DNA of 64,000 nucleotides from Caballeronia fortuita (GTDB lineage Bacteria > Pseudomonadota > Gammaproteobacteria > Burkholderiales > Burkholderiaceae): positions 124,001 to 188,000 of the forward strand of contig NZ_FCNX02000014.1 in the NCBI RefSeq assembly GCF_001544835.2. Reading direction: 5' to 3'. The position numbers and the translations under genes are program-made. Of the stretch, positions 17,847-24,896 are shown piece after piece. Numbering within the stretch: position 1 is the first letter of the stretch; the number at the start of each line of letters is the position of its first letter. The notes beneath the pieces were generated by a model. The model was given only the letters and a program-made list of their open reading frames with translations, had not been told where the DNA came from and did no database searches.

Positions 17847-19391
17847 TCACAAACCGCAATCGACATATCGGCCGGGCGCGAAGCGTGTGCGCAACCAGTC
17901 GCGCATCGTCGGATCGAGGCTGTCGCGGCGTATGAATTCCGTCGCGGAAAGCTTTGGACGCAGACGCAGATCGACGGGATATGTCGCGTCGAGATACTCG
18001 CGAAACTGTTCGGCCGACGCGAACGGGGTGAAGTCGATAGCGCAGTTCGCGATGTGTCGAACGAGCACGCGCGCGCGAAACGCCGCGAACGTCTCCGCCG
18101 TGCGATAAGGCGCCGTTCCCGGCGAGACGACTTCTTTGCCCGGCGGATAGTAAAGCGCGCTCTCGCCTTCGATGGTCGCGTTCACGCGCGGCGTGACGAG
18201 ACTCACGATGAGCGTCGCGTCGGTCGGCGCGCTCCGGTAAGTGCGCATGTCCGCGATGGCCGGGACGGGGGCATCGCGCGGGATGCGCAAGAGGCGAAGG
18301 GCGAAGCCGGGGCCTTGCGCGAGCAGCACGCATGTCAGTCCGTAAATGACCAGCGCGCGCAGTCGGACGGGCTTGTCGCCGAGTTGCGTGAAAAGGCCTG
18401 CCGCGCCGGATAACAGGAAGACATATCCATAGCCGAGAGTGCGTGCATCGAACGGATCGAACTGTGTGCGCACGCGTAACGCGAACTGCAACAGCAATGC
18501 ACCCGCGCCCAACAGCACAAGGAACCAGTTTGCACGCGCGCGTTCTTCATCGATGACGGCGCGTTTGAAGCGCGCGCCCGCGAGCACGATGAAGATCGCC
18601 GCGGTCGCGCAAAACGTGCTGACAATGCGCACGGACGCATGAACGAACGTGTAGATCAGAAGCGCCGTCGATTCGGGCGCCGGGATGCGCGCCATGCCGG
18701 TGCTGAATCCCGTGTGCTGCACGTTGAATGTCTGATAGGCCCAGTAGAACAATGCGGCGAAGGCGAACGAGGGCAGGACGCGGATCGCGGTCCTGCGTCC
18801 CCAGACGAGCGCGACGCAGACGAACATCAGCGCCGCAAAAGGCCCGAATACATAGCGCGATGAACAGCCGATGACGAGCGCCGCTGCGAGCAGGACACCG
18901 TGCCATCCCGATCGGCCGTTGCGATGAACGGCCGCGATGCACGCAAACGAACCGGCGACGGCAAACAGGAACAGATTCTCGGACCACGTGTACTGATAGA
19001 TGCGCAATGAGAGCGGATTGAGCGCGACGAGCGCGGCGATACCGATGCGCAGCGGCGATAACGCAAGAAAGACGAACGCGAGAAAGAGCAGCGCGAAGTT
19101 CAAGATTTTGCTGCTGACGAAGATGCTCGGGATATCGCTGAAGGGTGAGAGCAATGCAATGGCGAGCGGATAGCCGCACGGAAACGTCGCGAAGTAAGTG
19201 CCGTTTTCGGTGCAGCCGAGACCGCGCCGAAGCGATTGCGCGAGCAGCAGATAATCCCAGGAATCGTTCGAAACGAATCCGAAGACGCACGCGATCGCCG
19301 CGCCGATCGCGAGGATCGCGAGCACCATCGCGACGCTCGGCAAGTCGATGCGGTCAGGGTCGTCCGGTTTTCGTTCAACGCCTTCGAGCAT
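17847..19391 (-). CDS. Multi-spanning membrane protein, possibly GT-C glycosyltransferase-like
   Basis: The protein is 514 residues with roughly ten hydrophobic segments between residues 20 and 370 and a soluble C-terminal part of ~130 residues (IADMRTYRSAPTDATLIVS, YYPPGKEVVSPG). An acidic DSWDYLLLAQ and a tryptophan/tyrosine-rich loop (YQYTWSENLF) early in the protein recall GT-C enzymes that use lipid-linked sugars, but no defining motif is secure. It lies 26 bases downstream of the PP2C gene on the same strand and is convergent with the activator gene 2 bases away. It may be cotranscribed from the peptide 2 promoter. Peptide glycosylation is possible but unsupported. Confidence 0.65.
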   Translation of the reverse strand: MLEGVERKPDDPDRIDLPSVAMVLAILAIGAAIACVFGFVSNDSWDYLLLAQSLRRGLGCTENGTYFATFPCGYPLAIALLSPFSDIPSIFVSSKILNFALLFLAFVFLALSPLRIGIAALVALNPLSLRIYQYTWSENLFLFAVAGSFACIAAVHRNGRSGWHGVLLAAALVIGCSSRYVFGPFAALMFVCVALVWGRRTAIRVLPSFAFAALFYWAYQTFNVQHTGFSTGMARIPAPESTALLIYTFVHASVRIVSTFCATAAIFIVLAGARFKRAVIDEERARANWFLVLLGAGALLLQFALRVRTQFDPFDARTLGYGYVFLLSGAAGLFTQLGDKPVRLRALVIYGLTCVLLAQGPGFALRLLRIPRDAPVPAIADMRTYRSAPTDATLIVSLVTPRVNATIEGESALYYPPGKEVVSPGTAPYRTAETFAAFRARVLVRHIANCAIDFTPFASAEQFREYLDATYPVDLRLRPKLSATEFIRRDSLDPTMRDWLRTRFAPGRYVDCGL

Positions 19392-19417
19392 CGTCGTTCC
19401 AGATTACCGAAAAGTGT

Positions 19418-20188
19418 CTAGATCGACGGATTCACCTGCGTCTTGTCGGTCGCCATCAGATCGACCGCATGCGCGACGACCACGGAAATATTGTCGCGCC
19501 CGCCACGCGCGAGCGCGATCTCCAGCAGCCGTTGCGCTGCGGCGTCGCAATCACCGGGCGCAAGCTCGTTCGCCATCTCCGCTTCGCTGACTTCGTTCGA
19601 TAAGCCATCGCTGCAGAGCAGGAAAGTGTCGCCATCGTTGAGAGCGAGCGTGTTTTCGTCGAGTTCGAGCACGTCGAGCGCGCCGACCGCTCGCGTGATC
19701 AGATGCTGCGCCGGATGATGCAGCGCTTCTTCCGCCGTCAGTTGGCCGCGCGCCTTGAGTTCCTCGACATGGCTGTGATCGCGGGTCAACTGCATGAGCC
19801 GTCCCTGACGCAACAGATAGATGCGGCTGTCGCCCGCCCACACATAGCCGCACGCGCCATCGCGCGCCGCGAGCACGACCACCGTACTCCCGATGCGTGA
19901 CACCTGACGACGCGCCGCTTCCGCGCGCAATTTGTCGTTCACATCGAGAAGACGCGCGCGCACGTCGCCGATGACGCCTGCGAGATCGCTCGCCGGCGAC
20001 ACCTTCGCGAGGGTCTCGATCACCATGCGGCTTGCGAGATCGCCGACCGCGTGGCCGCCCATGCCGTCGGCGACGGCCCACAGACCGCGCTCGGGCGCAT
20101 CGAGCAGCGCGTCTTCGTTGATCTGCCGCACGCAGCCAGTGTCGGTGCGGGCGGCGGAAGTCCATCGAAACTCGGTGCTGAAGGTCAT
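19418..20188 (-). CDS. PP2C-family serine/threonine protein phosphatase
   Basis: The protein is 256 residues. The start at 20188 is set by GGAGG six bases upstream; longer in-frame starts lack a ribosome site. It is a complete PP2C/Stp-type domain: TGCVRQINEDA (17-27), AVADGMGGHAVGD (38-50) with metal aspartate D41, GSTVVVLAARDG, YVWAGDSRIYLLR, LLCSDGLSNEV and GGRDNISVVV. It would remove phosphate from Ser/Thr, so it probably opposes a kinase whose product is read by the two-FHA protein at 8751. It lies 105 bases after peptide gene 2 on the same strand, with no terminator visible between, so both may be driven by the sigma-54-type promoter at 20667. The matching kinase is not in the window. 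Confidence 0.92.
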   Translation of the reverse strand: MTFSTEFRWTSAARTDTGCVRQINEDALLDAPERGLWAVADGMGGHAVGDLASRMVIETLAKVSPASDLAGVIGDVRARLLDVNDKLRAEAARRQVSRIGSTVVVLAARDGACGYVWAGDSRIYLLRQGRLMQLTRDHSHVEELKARGQLTAEEALHHPAQHLITRAVGALDVLELDENTLALNDGDTFLLCSDGLSNEVSEAEMANELAPGDCDAAAQRLLEIALARGGRDNISVVVAHAVDLMATDKTQVNPSI

Positions 20189-20293
20189 GGCAACCTCCGG
20201 AATCCTGGATGGCGCGGGCTCGGGCATGCGCGGCGGACGATCCCGCTCATTGTGTACCAACGCGCGCGGGAAGCGAATCTTCATGCGCACCGC

Positions 20294-20623
20294 TCAACCG
20301 GCGCGATTCCCCGCCGTCGAACTCGGATTGACGGTGAGCGTCGCGCCGTTGCCGGTATTGCTGACGGCGACGTTCTGAAACTGATTCACCATCTGGCCGA
20401 CCGTGATGTTCGTGATGTTGTTGGTGATTTCGTAGATGTTGTTCGTGACATCGATGAGGTTAACCGTGGCGCTTCCCGCGCCCGCGCCGGCCGCGGCGCG
20501 CTCGACGAACGGCGTGATCCAGCCGAATACCCACGGCGCGCCGCCTCCGCCACTGATGGCGGACATCGCCGCATGATCCAGCTCGCGATCGTAGTCGAGA
20601 TCCGTGACGGTGAGGGCGCGCAT
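20294..20623 (-). CDS. Double-glycine leader peptide 2, predicted substrate of the C39 exporter
   Basis: The protein is 109 residues. The start at 20623 follows GGAG at 7 bases. The 26-residue leader (MRALTVTDLDYDRELDHAAM, then SAISGG) aligns without gaps with that of peptide 1: L4-T5, D8-L9, L15-D16, A19-A22 and G25-G26. Two further glycines follow. The ~83-residue core has no cysteine. It begins with an aromatic segment (APWVFGWITPFVERA), then a small-residue stretch, then an Asn-rich part with near-repeats (NNIYEITNNITNIT). It is the first gene of a probable operon with PP2C and a membrane protein, under its own sigma-54-type promoter. The core is unlike a lantibiotic; an adhesive or self-assembling role is a guess. 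Confidence 0.72.
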   Translation of the reverse strand: MRALTVTDLDYDRELDHAAMSAISGGGGAPWVFGWITPFVERAAAGAGAGSATVNLIDVTNNIYEITNNITNITVGQMVNQFQNVAVSNTGNGATLTVNPSSTAGNRAG

Positions 20624-20666
20624 GTCGTTTCTCCGTGAGGGCCTGTGAACAGGACGCACGGAGCAA

Positions 20667-20682
20667 TGCAAACCTCATGCCG
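20667..20682 (-). promoter_or_regulatory. Sigma-54 type promoter for leader-peptide gene 2
   Basis: Read on the minus strand, the sequence is CGGCAT-GAGGT-TTGCA, with GG-N10-GC spacing and a perfect -12 TTGCA. The -24 element matches TGGCAC at 4 of 6. It lies 44 bases upstream of the start at 20623, giving a ~33-base leader. The similar placement in front of peptide gene 1 strengthens the call. Confidence 0.55.
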
Positions 20683-20977
20683 ACGTCTGGCTCATTGTCG
20701 ATCGTCGTCCGGCGCGGTCGGCGGGGCGGCGGTCTCGCGTCATCGGCATACGGGGCGCCGTGGACGTGAAAGAACGCGTCCGTTGGATCGCGCCCAACAC
20801 GCGATGGCCGCGCCGCTGCGCATAACCAACACCTGCAACCGCCATGAACGCGCGGCCATTCTGGCGCACAAAGCCCAACAAACGCCGCCGAAAACTGTTG
20901 GCCGGCCGGAAACACAAGGTCGGCAAAAAATGGCGGAGAGTGGCTATAAGTGATAAAAATCAAGGGGTTAATAAAAC

Positions 20978-20993
20978 TGGCAAGGAAGATGCA
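20978..20993 (+). promoter_or_regulatory. Sigma-54 type promoter for the NC-domain operon
   Basis: TGGCAA-GGAAG-ATGCA has the GG-N10-GC core and matches the consensus at 9 of 11 defined bases. It lies 66 bases upstream of the NC-domain gene in an otherwise gene-free stretch (20683-21058). It is the third such site in the locus and would put 21059-21848 under the same activator. Confidence 0.5.
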
Positions 20994-21024
20994 AAAGGCT
21001 AGGCAACCCGGCGCGAAACAAACA

Positions 21025-21036
21025 CCTGGCGCCAGG
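21025..21036. promoter_or_regulatory. 12-base perfect palindrome in the NC-gene leader
   Basis: CCTGGCGCCAGG is a perfect palindrome lying between the expected start of transcription from 20978-20993 and the ribosome site of the gene at 21059 (GGAG, 21049-21052). It could be an operator or a small hairpin that limits translation. Such short GC-rich palindromes also occur by chance. Confidence 0.25.
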
Positions 21037-21058
21037 CAAAGAAGAATCGGAGCCAGCC

Positions 21059-21562
21059 ATGTCAACCAACCAGCAATCCGGACTGATCGACGCGCAAGCC
21101 GCCGCGAGCGGCTTCTCGCTCGACGATGAACCGGCGCTCGGCACCGAACTCGTCACGCGCCGCTCGGGTTACGACCACCACGGCATTTACGCGGGCAACG
21201 GCATGGTCATCCACTATGCGGGCTTCGCGAAGTCGCTGCATCGCGGCCCGGTCGAGGAAGTCACCGTCGAACAGTTCGCCGCCGGCCACGATGTCGCGAT
21301 CCGCCAGAACCCGGCCGCGAAGTTCGTCGGCATGGAAGCGGTGCGCCGCGCGCGCAGCCGCATCGGCGAAGACAAGTATCACCTGCTGACCAACAACTGC
21401 GAGCACTTCGTCACGTGGTGCCTCGACGGCCGCGCCCGCAGCCGTCAGGTGCAAGCGTGCTTCGTCCACCCGCGCGCGGCCGTTAGAGCCGTCGCGGGAC
21501 TCTTTCGCGCCTATGTCGCCGCCGAGCGCCGCCGCCGCATGAACGCGGCGCTCGCAGCCTGA
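21059..21562 (+). CDS. NC-domain (LRAT/NlpC-P60-like) protein
   Basis: The protein is 167 residues. ATG 21059 follows GGAG at 6 bases. It carries the LRAT/NC-domain motifs GTELVTRRSGYDHHGIYAG, then GMVIHYAG and NNCEHFVTWCLDG, giving the expected His and the Cys of NCEHF. No signal peptide is seen; a short hydrophobic/Arg-rich C-terminus follows (VAGLFRAYVAAERRRR). Eukaryotic LRAT relatives move acyl groups between lipids and amines; bacterial members are mostly unstudied thiol enzymes. Its sigma-54-type promoter suggests coexpression with the exported peptides, so peptide acylation or processing is worth testing; that is inference. Confidence 0.8.
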   Translation: MSTNQQSGLIDAQAAASGFSLDDEPALGTELVTRRSGYDHHGIYAGNGMVIHYAGFAKSLHRGPVEEVTVEQFAAGHDVAIRQNPAAKFVGMEAVRRARSRIGEDKYHLLTNNCEHFVTWCLDGRARSRQVQACFVHPRAAVRAVAGLFRAYVAAERRRRMNAALAA

Positions 21563-21599
21563 ACCTCACCGCTGGCAAATCGATTCCGAGGAGACCATC

Positions 21600-21848
21600 A
21601 TGCAAACCACCGAAAACTCGCTGCACTGGGCCGTCGACAAATGGCTCGCGCCGACGCCGGCGCATCCGGCACGCGTCGTGCGTCTGTGCCGTTCGCACGT
21701 CACCGGGGCGCGCTACGTCTGCATCGAGGCGCGGCATCCGGGCGGTCCGCTCGCGATCATCTTCTTCCGTCACGACGACGGCACCTGGAACGTGTTTCCG
21801 CCGCAAGCGAAGCGCCCGTCGATGAGCGCGCAGCGTCTCGCCGCCTGA
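21600..21848 (+). CDS. Small conserved-looking hypothetical protein
   Basis: The protein is 82 residues. ATG 21600 follows GAGGAGA 6 bases upstream and lies 37 bases after the NC-domain gene, so the two are probably one transcript, closed by the terminator at 21873. It is soluble with no signal peptide: RVVRLCRSHVTGARYVCIEA, then a hydrophobic beta strand and HDDGTWNVFPPQ. I do not recognise the family. Context ties it to the sigma-54-regulated peptide-export locus. Confidence 0.65.
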   Translation: MQTTENSLHWAVDKWLAPTPAHPARVVRLCRSHVTGARYVCIEARHPGGPLAIIFFRHDDGTWNVFPPQAKRPSMSAQRLAA

Positions 21849-21872
21849 GCGGGCGCCGGATGCGTACGAAGG

Positions 21873-21901
21873 GCCGGGGCGCGTCGGGCTGCCCCGGCTT
21901 T
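21873..21901 (+). terminator. Rho-independent terminator after the NC-domain operon
   Basis: GCCGGGGC (21873-21880) pairs with GCCCCGGC (21891-21898) across a 10-base loop, followed by a short TTT. It lies 25 bases after the stop of the 82-residue gene. It separates the export locus from hppD. Confidence 0.6.
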
Positions 21902-22038
21902 GACACGGCAATCCCGCTGCCGCTACTCTAGTCGCACGCATCGCGGCCAGCCGATGAAGCCGCCGGGTCGCACGGGAGCCGCAGGCCGTGGTAGGTTTCC
22001 GTCCGTGAACCAGTTCGTACAATTTCGAGGTATTGCCG

Positions 22039-23139
22039 ATGACCCAGCCCGACTCCTCTTTCTCCGCCCGCGCGACGCCCGATGCGAACCTCGGCGACAA
22101 TCCGCTCGGCATCGCGGGGCTTGAGTTCGTCGAGTTCTCCAGTCCTGATCCCGAGGGGCTCGCCACTCTCTTCGAAACGCTCGGCTTCGTGCCGGCCGCG
22201 CGGCACGTGAGCAAGGCGGTTACGCTGTTCCGGCAGGGCAGCATGAATTTTCTGCTGAACGCGGAGCCGGACTCGTTCGCGTCGCGCTTTGCGGAATCGC
22301 ACGGCGTCGGCATCGCGGCGATCGGCATTCGCGTGCTCGATGCGCAAGTCGCTCACGAGCGCGCGCTCGAATACGGCGCGTGGGATTTCGAAGGCGAGAA
22401 GATCGGTCCGAACGAGCTTGCAATTCCGGCGATCCAGGGCATCGGCGACTCGCATATCTATTTCGTCGATCACTGGCCGGGCAAGAATAGCGGCGAGACG
22501 TCGATCTACGACATCGACTTTCGTCCGATCGAACATGCGGGCGCGCATGCCTCCGGTACTGGCACCGGCCTGCTCGAAGTCGACCACTTCACGCAGACGG
22601 TCGGCGCGGGGCGCATTCAGGAATGGCTCGATTTCTATCGCGAAGTGCTGCACTTCTCGGAGATTCATCAGGTGCATCCGGACTGGCACGTGTCGCAGGA
22701 TTCGGCCGTCACGCTCTCGCCGTGCGGCTCGATCCGCATTCCGGTGTACGAGGAAGGCACGTATCGCACGGATCTGATGCAGCAGTATCTGCCCGATCAC
22801 GAAGGCGAGGGCGTGCAGCATATCGCGCTGGCATCGGCGGATATCTTCGCTTCCGTCGATGCGTTGATGGCGCGCGGCGTGCGCTTCCTGCAGCCGCCGC
22901 CGCGCTACTACGACGAGATCGGCGAGCGTCTGCCCGGCCACGGCCTCGATATCGACAGGCTGCGTGCGCGCGGCATTCTCGTCGACGGCGAGATTCTCCC
23001 CGACGGCACGCCGCAGCTTTTTTTGCAGACGTTCGTCGAGCGCAAGCCCGGCGACATGTTCTTCGAGATCGTCGAGCGACGCGGGCATCATGGCTTCGGC
23101 GAAGGGAATCTCGCCGCGATCGCGAAGGCGCGGGGCTGA
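22039..23139 (+). CDS. hppD: 4-hydroxyphenylpyruvate dioxygenase
   Basis: The protein is 366 residues. ATG 22039 follows GAGG (22027-22030) at 8 bases. It is a two-domain VOC-fold enzyme that converts 4-hydroxyphenylpyruvate to homogentisate in tyrosine breakdown, using Fe(II). The iron ligands fall in the C-terminal half: His in LLEVDHFTQTVG, His in GEGVQHIALAS and Glu in GDMFFEIVERRG. The C-terminal HHGFGEGN helix is typical. The N-terminal domain (LGFVPAARHVSKAVTLFRQG) is intact and the length is normal. No other tyrosine-degradation gene is adjacent. Confidence 0.92.
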   Translation: MTQPDSSFSARATPDANLGDNPLGIAGLEFVEFSSPDPEGLATLFETLGFVPAARHVSKAVTLFRQGSMNFLLNAEPDSFASRFAESHGVGIAAIGIRVLDAQVAHERALEYGAWDFEGEKIGPNELAIPAIQGIGDSHIYFVDHWPGKNSGETSIYDIDFRPIEHAGAHASGTGTGLLEVDHFTQTVGAGRIQEWLDFYREVLHFSEIHQVHPDWHVSQDSAVTLSPCGSIRIPVYEEGTYRTDLMQQYLPDHEGEGVQHIALASADIFASVDALMARGVRFLQPPPRYYDEIGERLPGHGLDIDRLRARGILVDGEILPDGTPQLFLQTFVERKPGDMFFEIVERRGHHGFGEGNLAAIAKARG

Positions 23140-23179
23140 CGGCGCAACCCCGCGCGCTGCGCCGCTCGCCGCTCACCGC

Positions 23180-23593
23180 TCACTGCACGACGACCGTCCC
23201 TGTCATGTGCGGATGCAGCGAGCAGAAATACTTGTACGTGCCCGGCTTGTCGAACACATGCGAGAAGCTGTCGCCGCTGTCGAGCGGATCGGACTTGAAG
23301 CTCTTTCCTTCATCGGCGACGGTGTGCAGCATGTCGTCGTGATTCACCCACGTCACTTTCGTGCCGGCCGGCACGGTGATCGTCGCCTGATTGAATGCGA
23401 AGTTGTCGATGGAGATCGTCGGCGCGTTCGTCGCCGCCACCTGTTGCGCGGGTTCCTGCGCGCACGCCGGCGGAATCGCCACGCTGATGACCCCCTTCAC
23501 GACCAGTGCGAACGCGGCCTGGCGCAGGAACTTGGCCGCGAGCGGGCGGAGGTTGGCGGGCGACACATAGTTCGCGAGCGTCGATGCGATCAT
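23180..23593 (-). CDS. Exported cupredoxin (plastocyanin/azurin-like)
   Basis: The protein is 137 residues. The start at 23593 overlaps the phosphoesterase stop (ATGA), so translation is coupled. A hydrophobic N-terminus ends near PPACAQ, a plausible signal-peptide end. The rest is a cupredoxin fold with type 1 copper ligands H90 (NHDDMLHT), C124, H127 and M130 (YFCSLHPHM). It is probably a periplasmic electron carrier or copper protein. Its pairing with a metallophosphoesterase and a divergent ECF sigma/anti-sigma pair suggests an envelope or oxidative stress response; the electron partner is unknown. Confidence 0.87.
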   Translation of the reverse strand: MIASTLANYVSPANLRPLAAKFLRQAAFALVVKGVISVAIPPACAQEPAQQVAATNAPTISIDNFAFNQATITVPAGTKVTWVNHDDMLHTVADEGKSFKSDPLDSGDSFSHVFDKPGTYKYFCSLHPHMTGTVVVQ

Positions 23594-24588
23594 GACTGCA
23601 CTCCCGCGAGCGATGTATCGGTGACGGCAAGCTGCCCGCGTCCCGCGACATGCGTGACTTCGCGCAGGCCGAGCATCGTGCGCAACTGTTCCGACGGCAC
23701 TTTCATCGGCCCCGGCCCGGATGGCGCGCCCGGCGCGGGCTGCGGAAACGCGGTCGACATCGCCGAATAGAAGCGCATCTCTCCCTCCACTTTTTGCGCG
23801 ACCTGATGCACGTGGCCGTTCAGCACGGTCACCGAGCCGAAGCGCTTCAAGAGCGCAAGCGCCTGCGCGCTGTCGTCGGTGCCCCAGCCCCATTGCGGAT
23901 ACAGCGCCCACAGCGGGATGTGGGCAAACACGACGATCGGCGTGCTGCTCGATTTGCCCTGCAAGTCGGCCTTGAGCCACGCGAGCTGTGCATCGCCGAG
24001 AAAACCGAGTCCGCCGCCCTTCAGATCGATCACGTTGGTGAGACCGATGAAATGCACGCCGCCCTGATCGAAGCTGTACCAGTGGCGCGTGCTGCCTGTG
24101 CCGTATTGCCCGGAGAAGCGCTCGAAGAACGCGTTGCCTTCTTCGACGAGCACATCGTGTTCGCCCGGCACGTAATGCACGTCCATGCCCGCTTTGCCGA
24201 TGATCTGCGTCGCCGTATCGAACTGCGCGGGCTTCGACAGATGTGTGATGTCGCCGGTGTGAATCATGAACGCGGGGCGCTTCTGCATCGCGCTTACGTG
24301 ATTGACGGCTTCTTCGAGCGTGCTCGTGGGCTCGGTGTTCGGGTCCTTGTTGAAGCCGATGTGGCTGTCGCTGATCTGCACGAAGCTGAACGAACTGGTC
24401 GTCTCGGCCGCTTGCGCCGATGAAATCAGCCGCGAGACGGGCACGCCGCCGCTCACCGTCCAGATGACGCCGGAGCCCGCCCACGCCATGCATGAGAGTG
24501 CGGTGCGGCGGCGCTTGCCGTGCGCGTCGAGTTCGTCGTGTGCGTCGCGTTCGTGCGTGGGCGGCAGTGCGGTCGGATCGGGTTTCAT
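23590..24588 (-). CDS. Tat-exported calcineurin-like metallophosphoesterase
   Basis: The protein is 332 residues. The start at 24588 follows AAAGGAA and gives a Tat-type signal (KRRRTALSCMAWAGSGVIWT) after ~24 polar residues. Motifs of the two-metal phosphoesterase fold appear in order: QISDSHIG, IHTGDITH, VPGEHD, VVFAHIPLW and LNGHVHQ. It would hydrolyse a phosphoester in the periplasm; the substrate is unknown. It is the first gene of a two-gene operon with the cupredoxin. A GGGAATA motif upstream on the same strand (24748-24754) suggests control by the divergent ECF sigma factor. Confidence 0.88.
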   Translation of the reverse strand: MKPDPTALPPTHERDAHDELDAHGKRRRTALSCMAWAGSGVIWTVSGGVPVSRLISSAQAAETTSSFSFVQISDSHIGFNKDPNTEPTSTLEEAVNHVSAMQKRPAFMIHTGDITHLSKPAQFDTATQIIGKAGMDVHYVPGEHDVLVEEGNAFFERFSGQYGTGSTRHWYSFDQGGVHFIGLTNVIDLKGGGLGFLGDAQLAWLKADLQGKSSSTPIVVFAHIPLWALYPQWGWGTDDSAQALALLKRFGSVTVLNGHVHQVAQKVEGEMRFYSAMSTAFPQPAPGAPSGPGPMKVPSEQLRTMLGLREVTHVAGRGQLAVTDTSLAGVQS

Positions 24589-24747
24589 GATGGTTCCTTT
24601 GATGATGATGGCCGCGGTTCTTGTCGTTCGATGGGGCGAAGCCGCGCCCGCGGCGGCTCGATGCGCGAGCGCGAGGCCGGCGACGTCGGCTGCAATCGAG
24701 CGATGACGTGGCGGCATCCGTTCATCGAACCGGACGGCGCGGCCGGA

Positions 24748-24754
24748 TATTCCC
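24748..24754 (-). promoter_or_regulatory. Candidate ECF -35 element for the phosphoesterase/cupredoxin operon
   Basis: On the minus strand this reads GGGAATA, identical to the element at 24786 on the other strand. It lies 160 bases upstream of the phosphoesterase start. A CGTC begins 11 bases further on, close to but shorter than usual -35/-10 spacing. ECF promoters often have GGAA-type -35 boxes. Confidence 0.35.
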
Positions 24755-24785
24755 GCTATATTTTTTCGAGTCGCTGCTTCCGGAC

Positions 24786-24794
24786 GGGAATAAA
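24786..24794 (+). promoter_or_regulatory. Candidate ECF -35 element for the sigma/anti-sigma operon
   Basis: GGGAATAAA sits 103 bases upstream of the sigma-factor start, pointing towards it, and shares GGGAATA with the divergent element at 24748-24754. A plausible -10 region (AGTAAC) follows ~16 bases later. Self-activation is usual for ECF factors. The rest of the 24589-24896 gap shows no gene. Confidence 0.35.
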
Positions 24795-24896
24795 CCGCCG
24801 CTGCGGGAAGTAACTGAGGGGAAGGCGCGAAAGCGGCGATGCCGCCGCGCCCGAACGATGTTTTCCGAACGTGGTTGTCGAAAGGAGATCCGCGCG

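Noticed and set aside
21928..23091. 387-residue minus-strand frame opposite hppD
   Set aside because: Shadow of hppD, whose iron ligands and length are all as expected.
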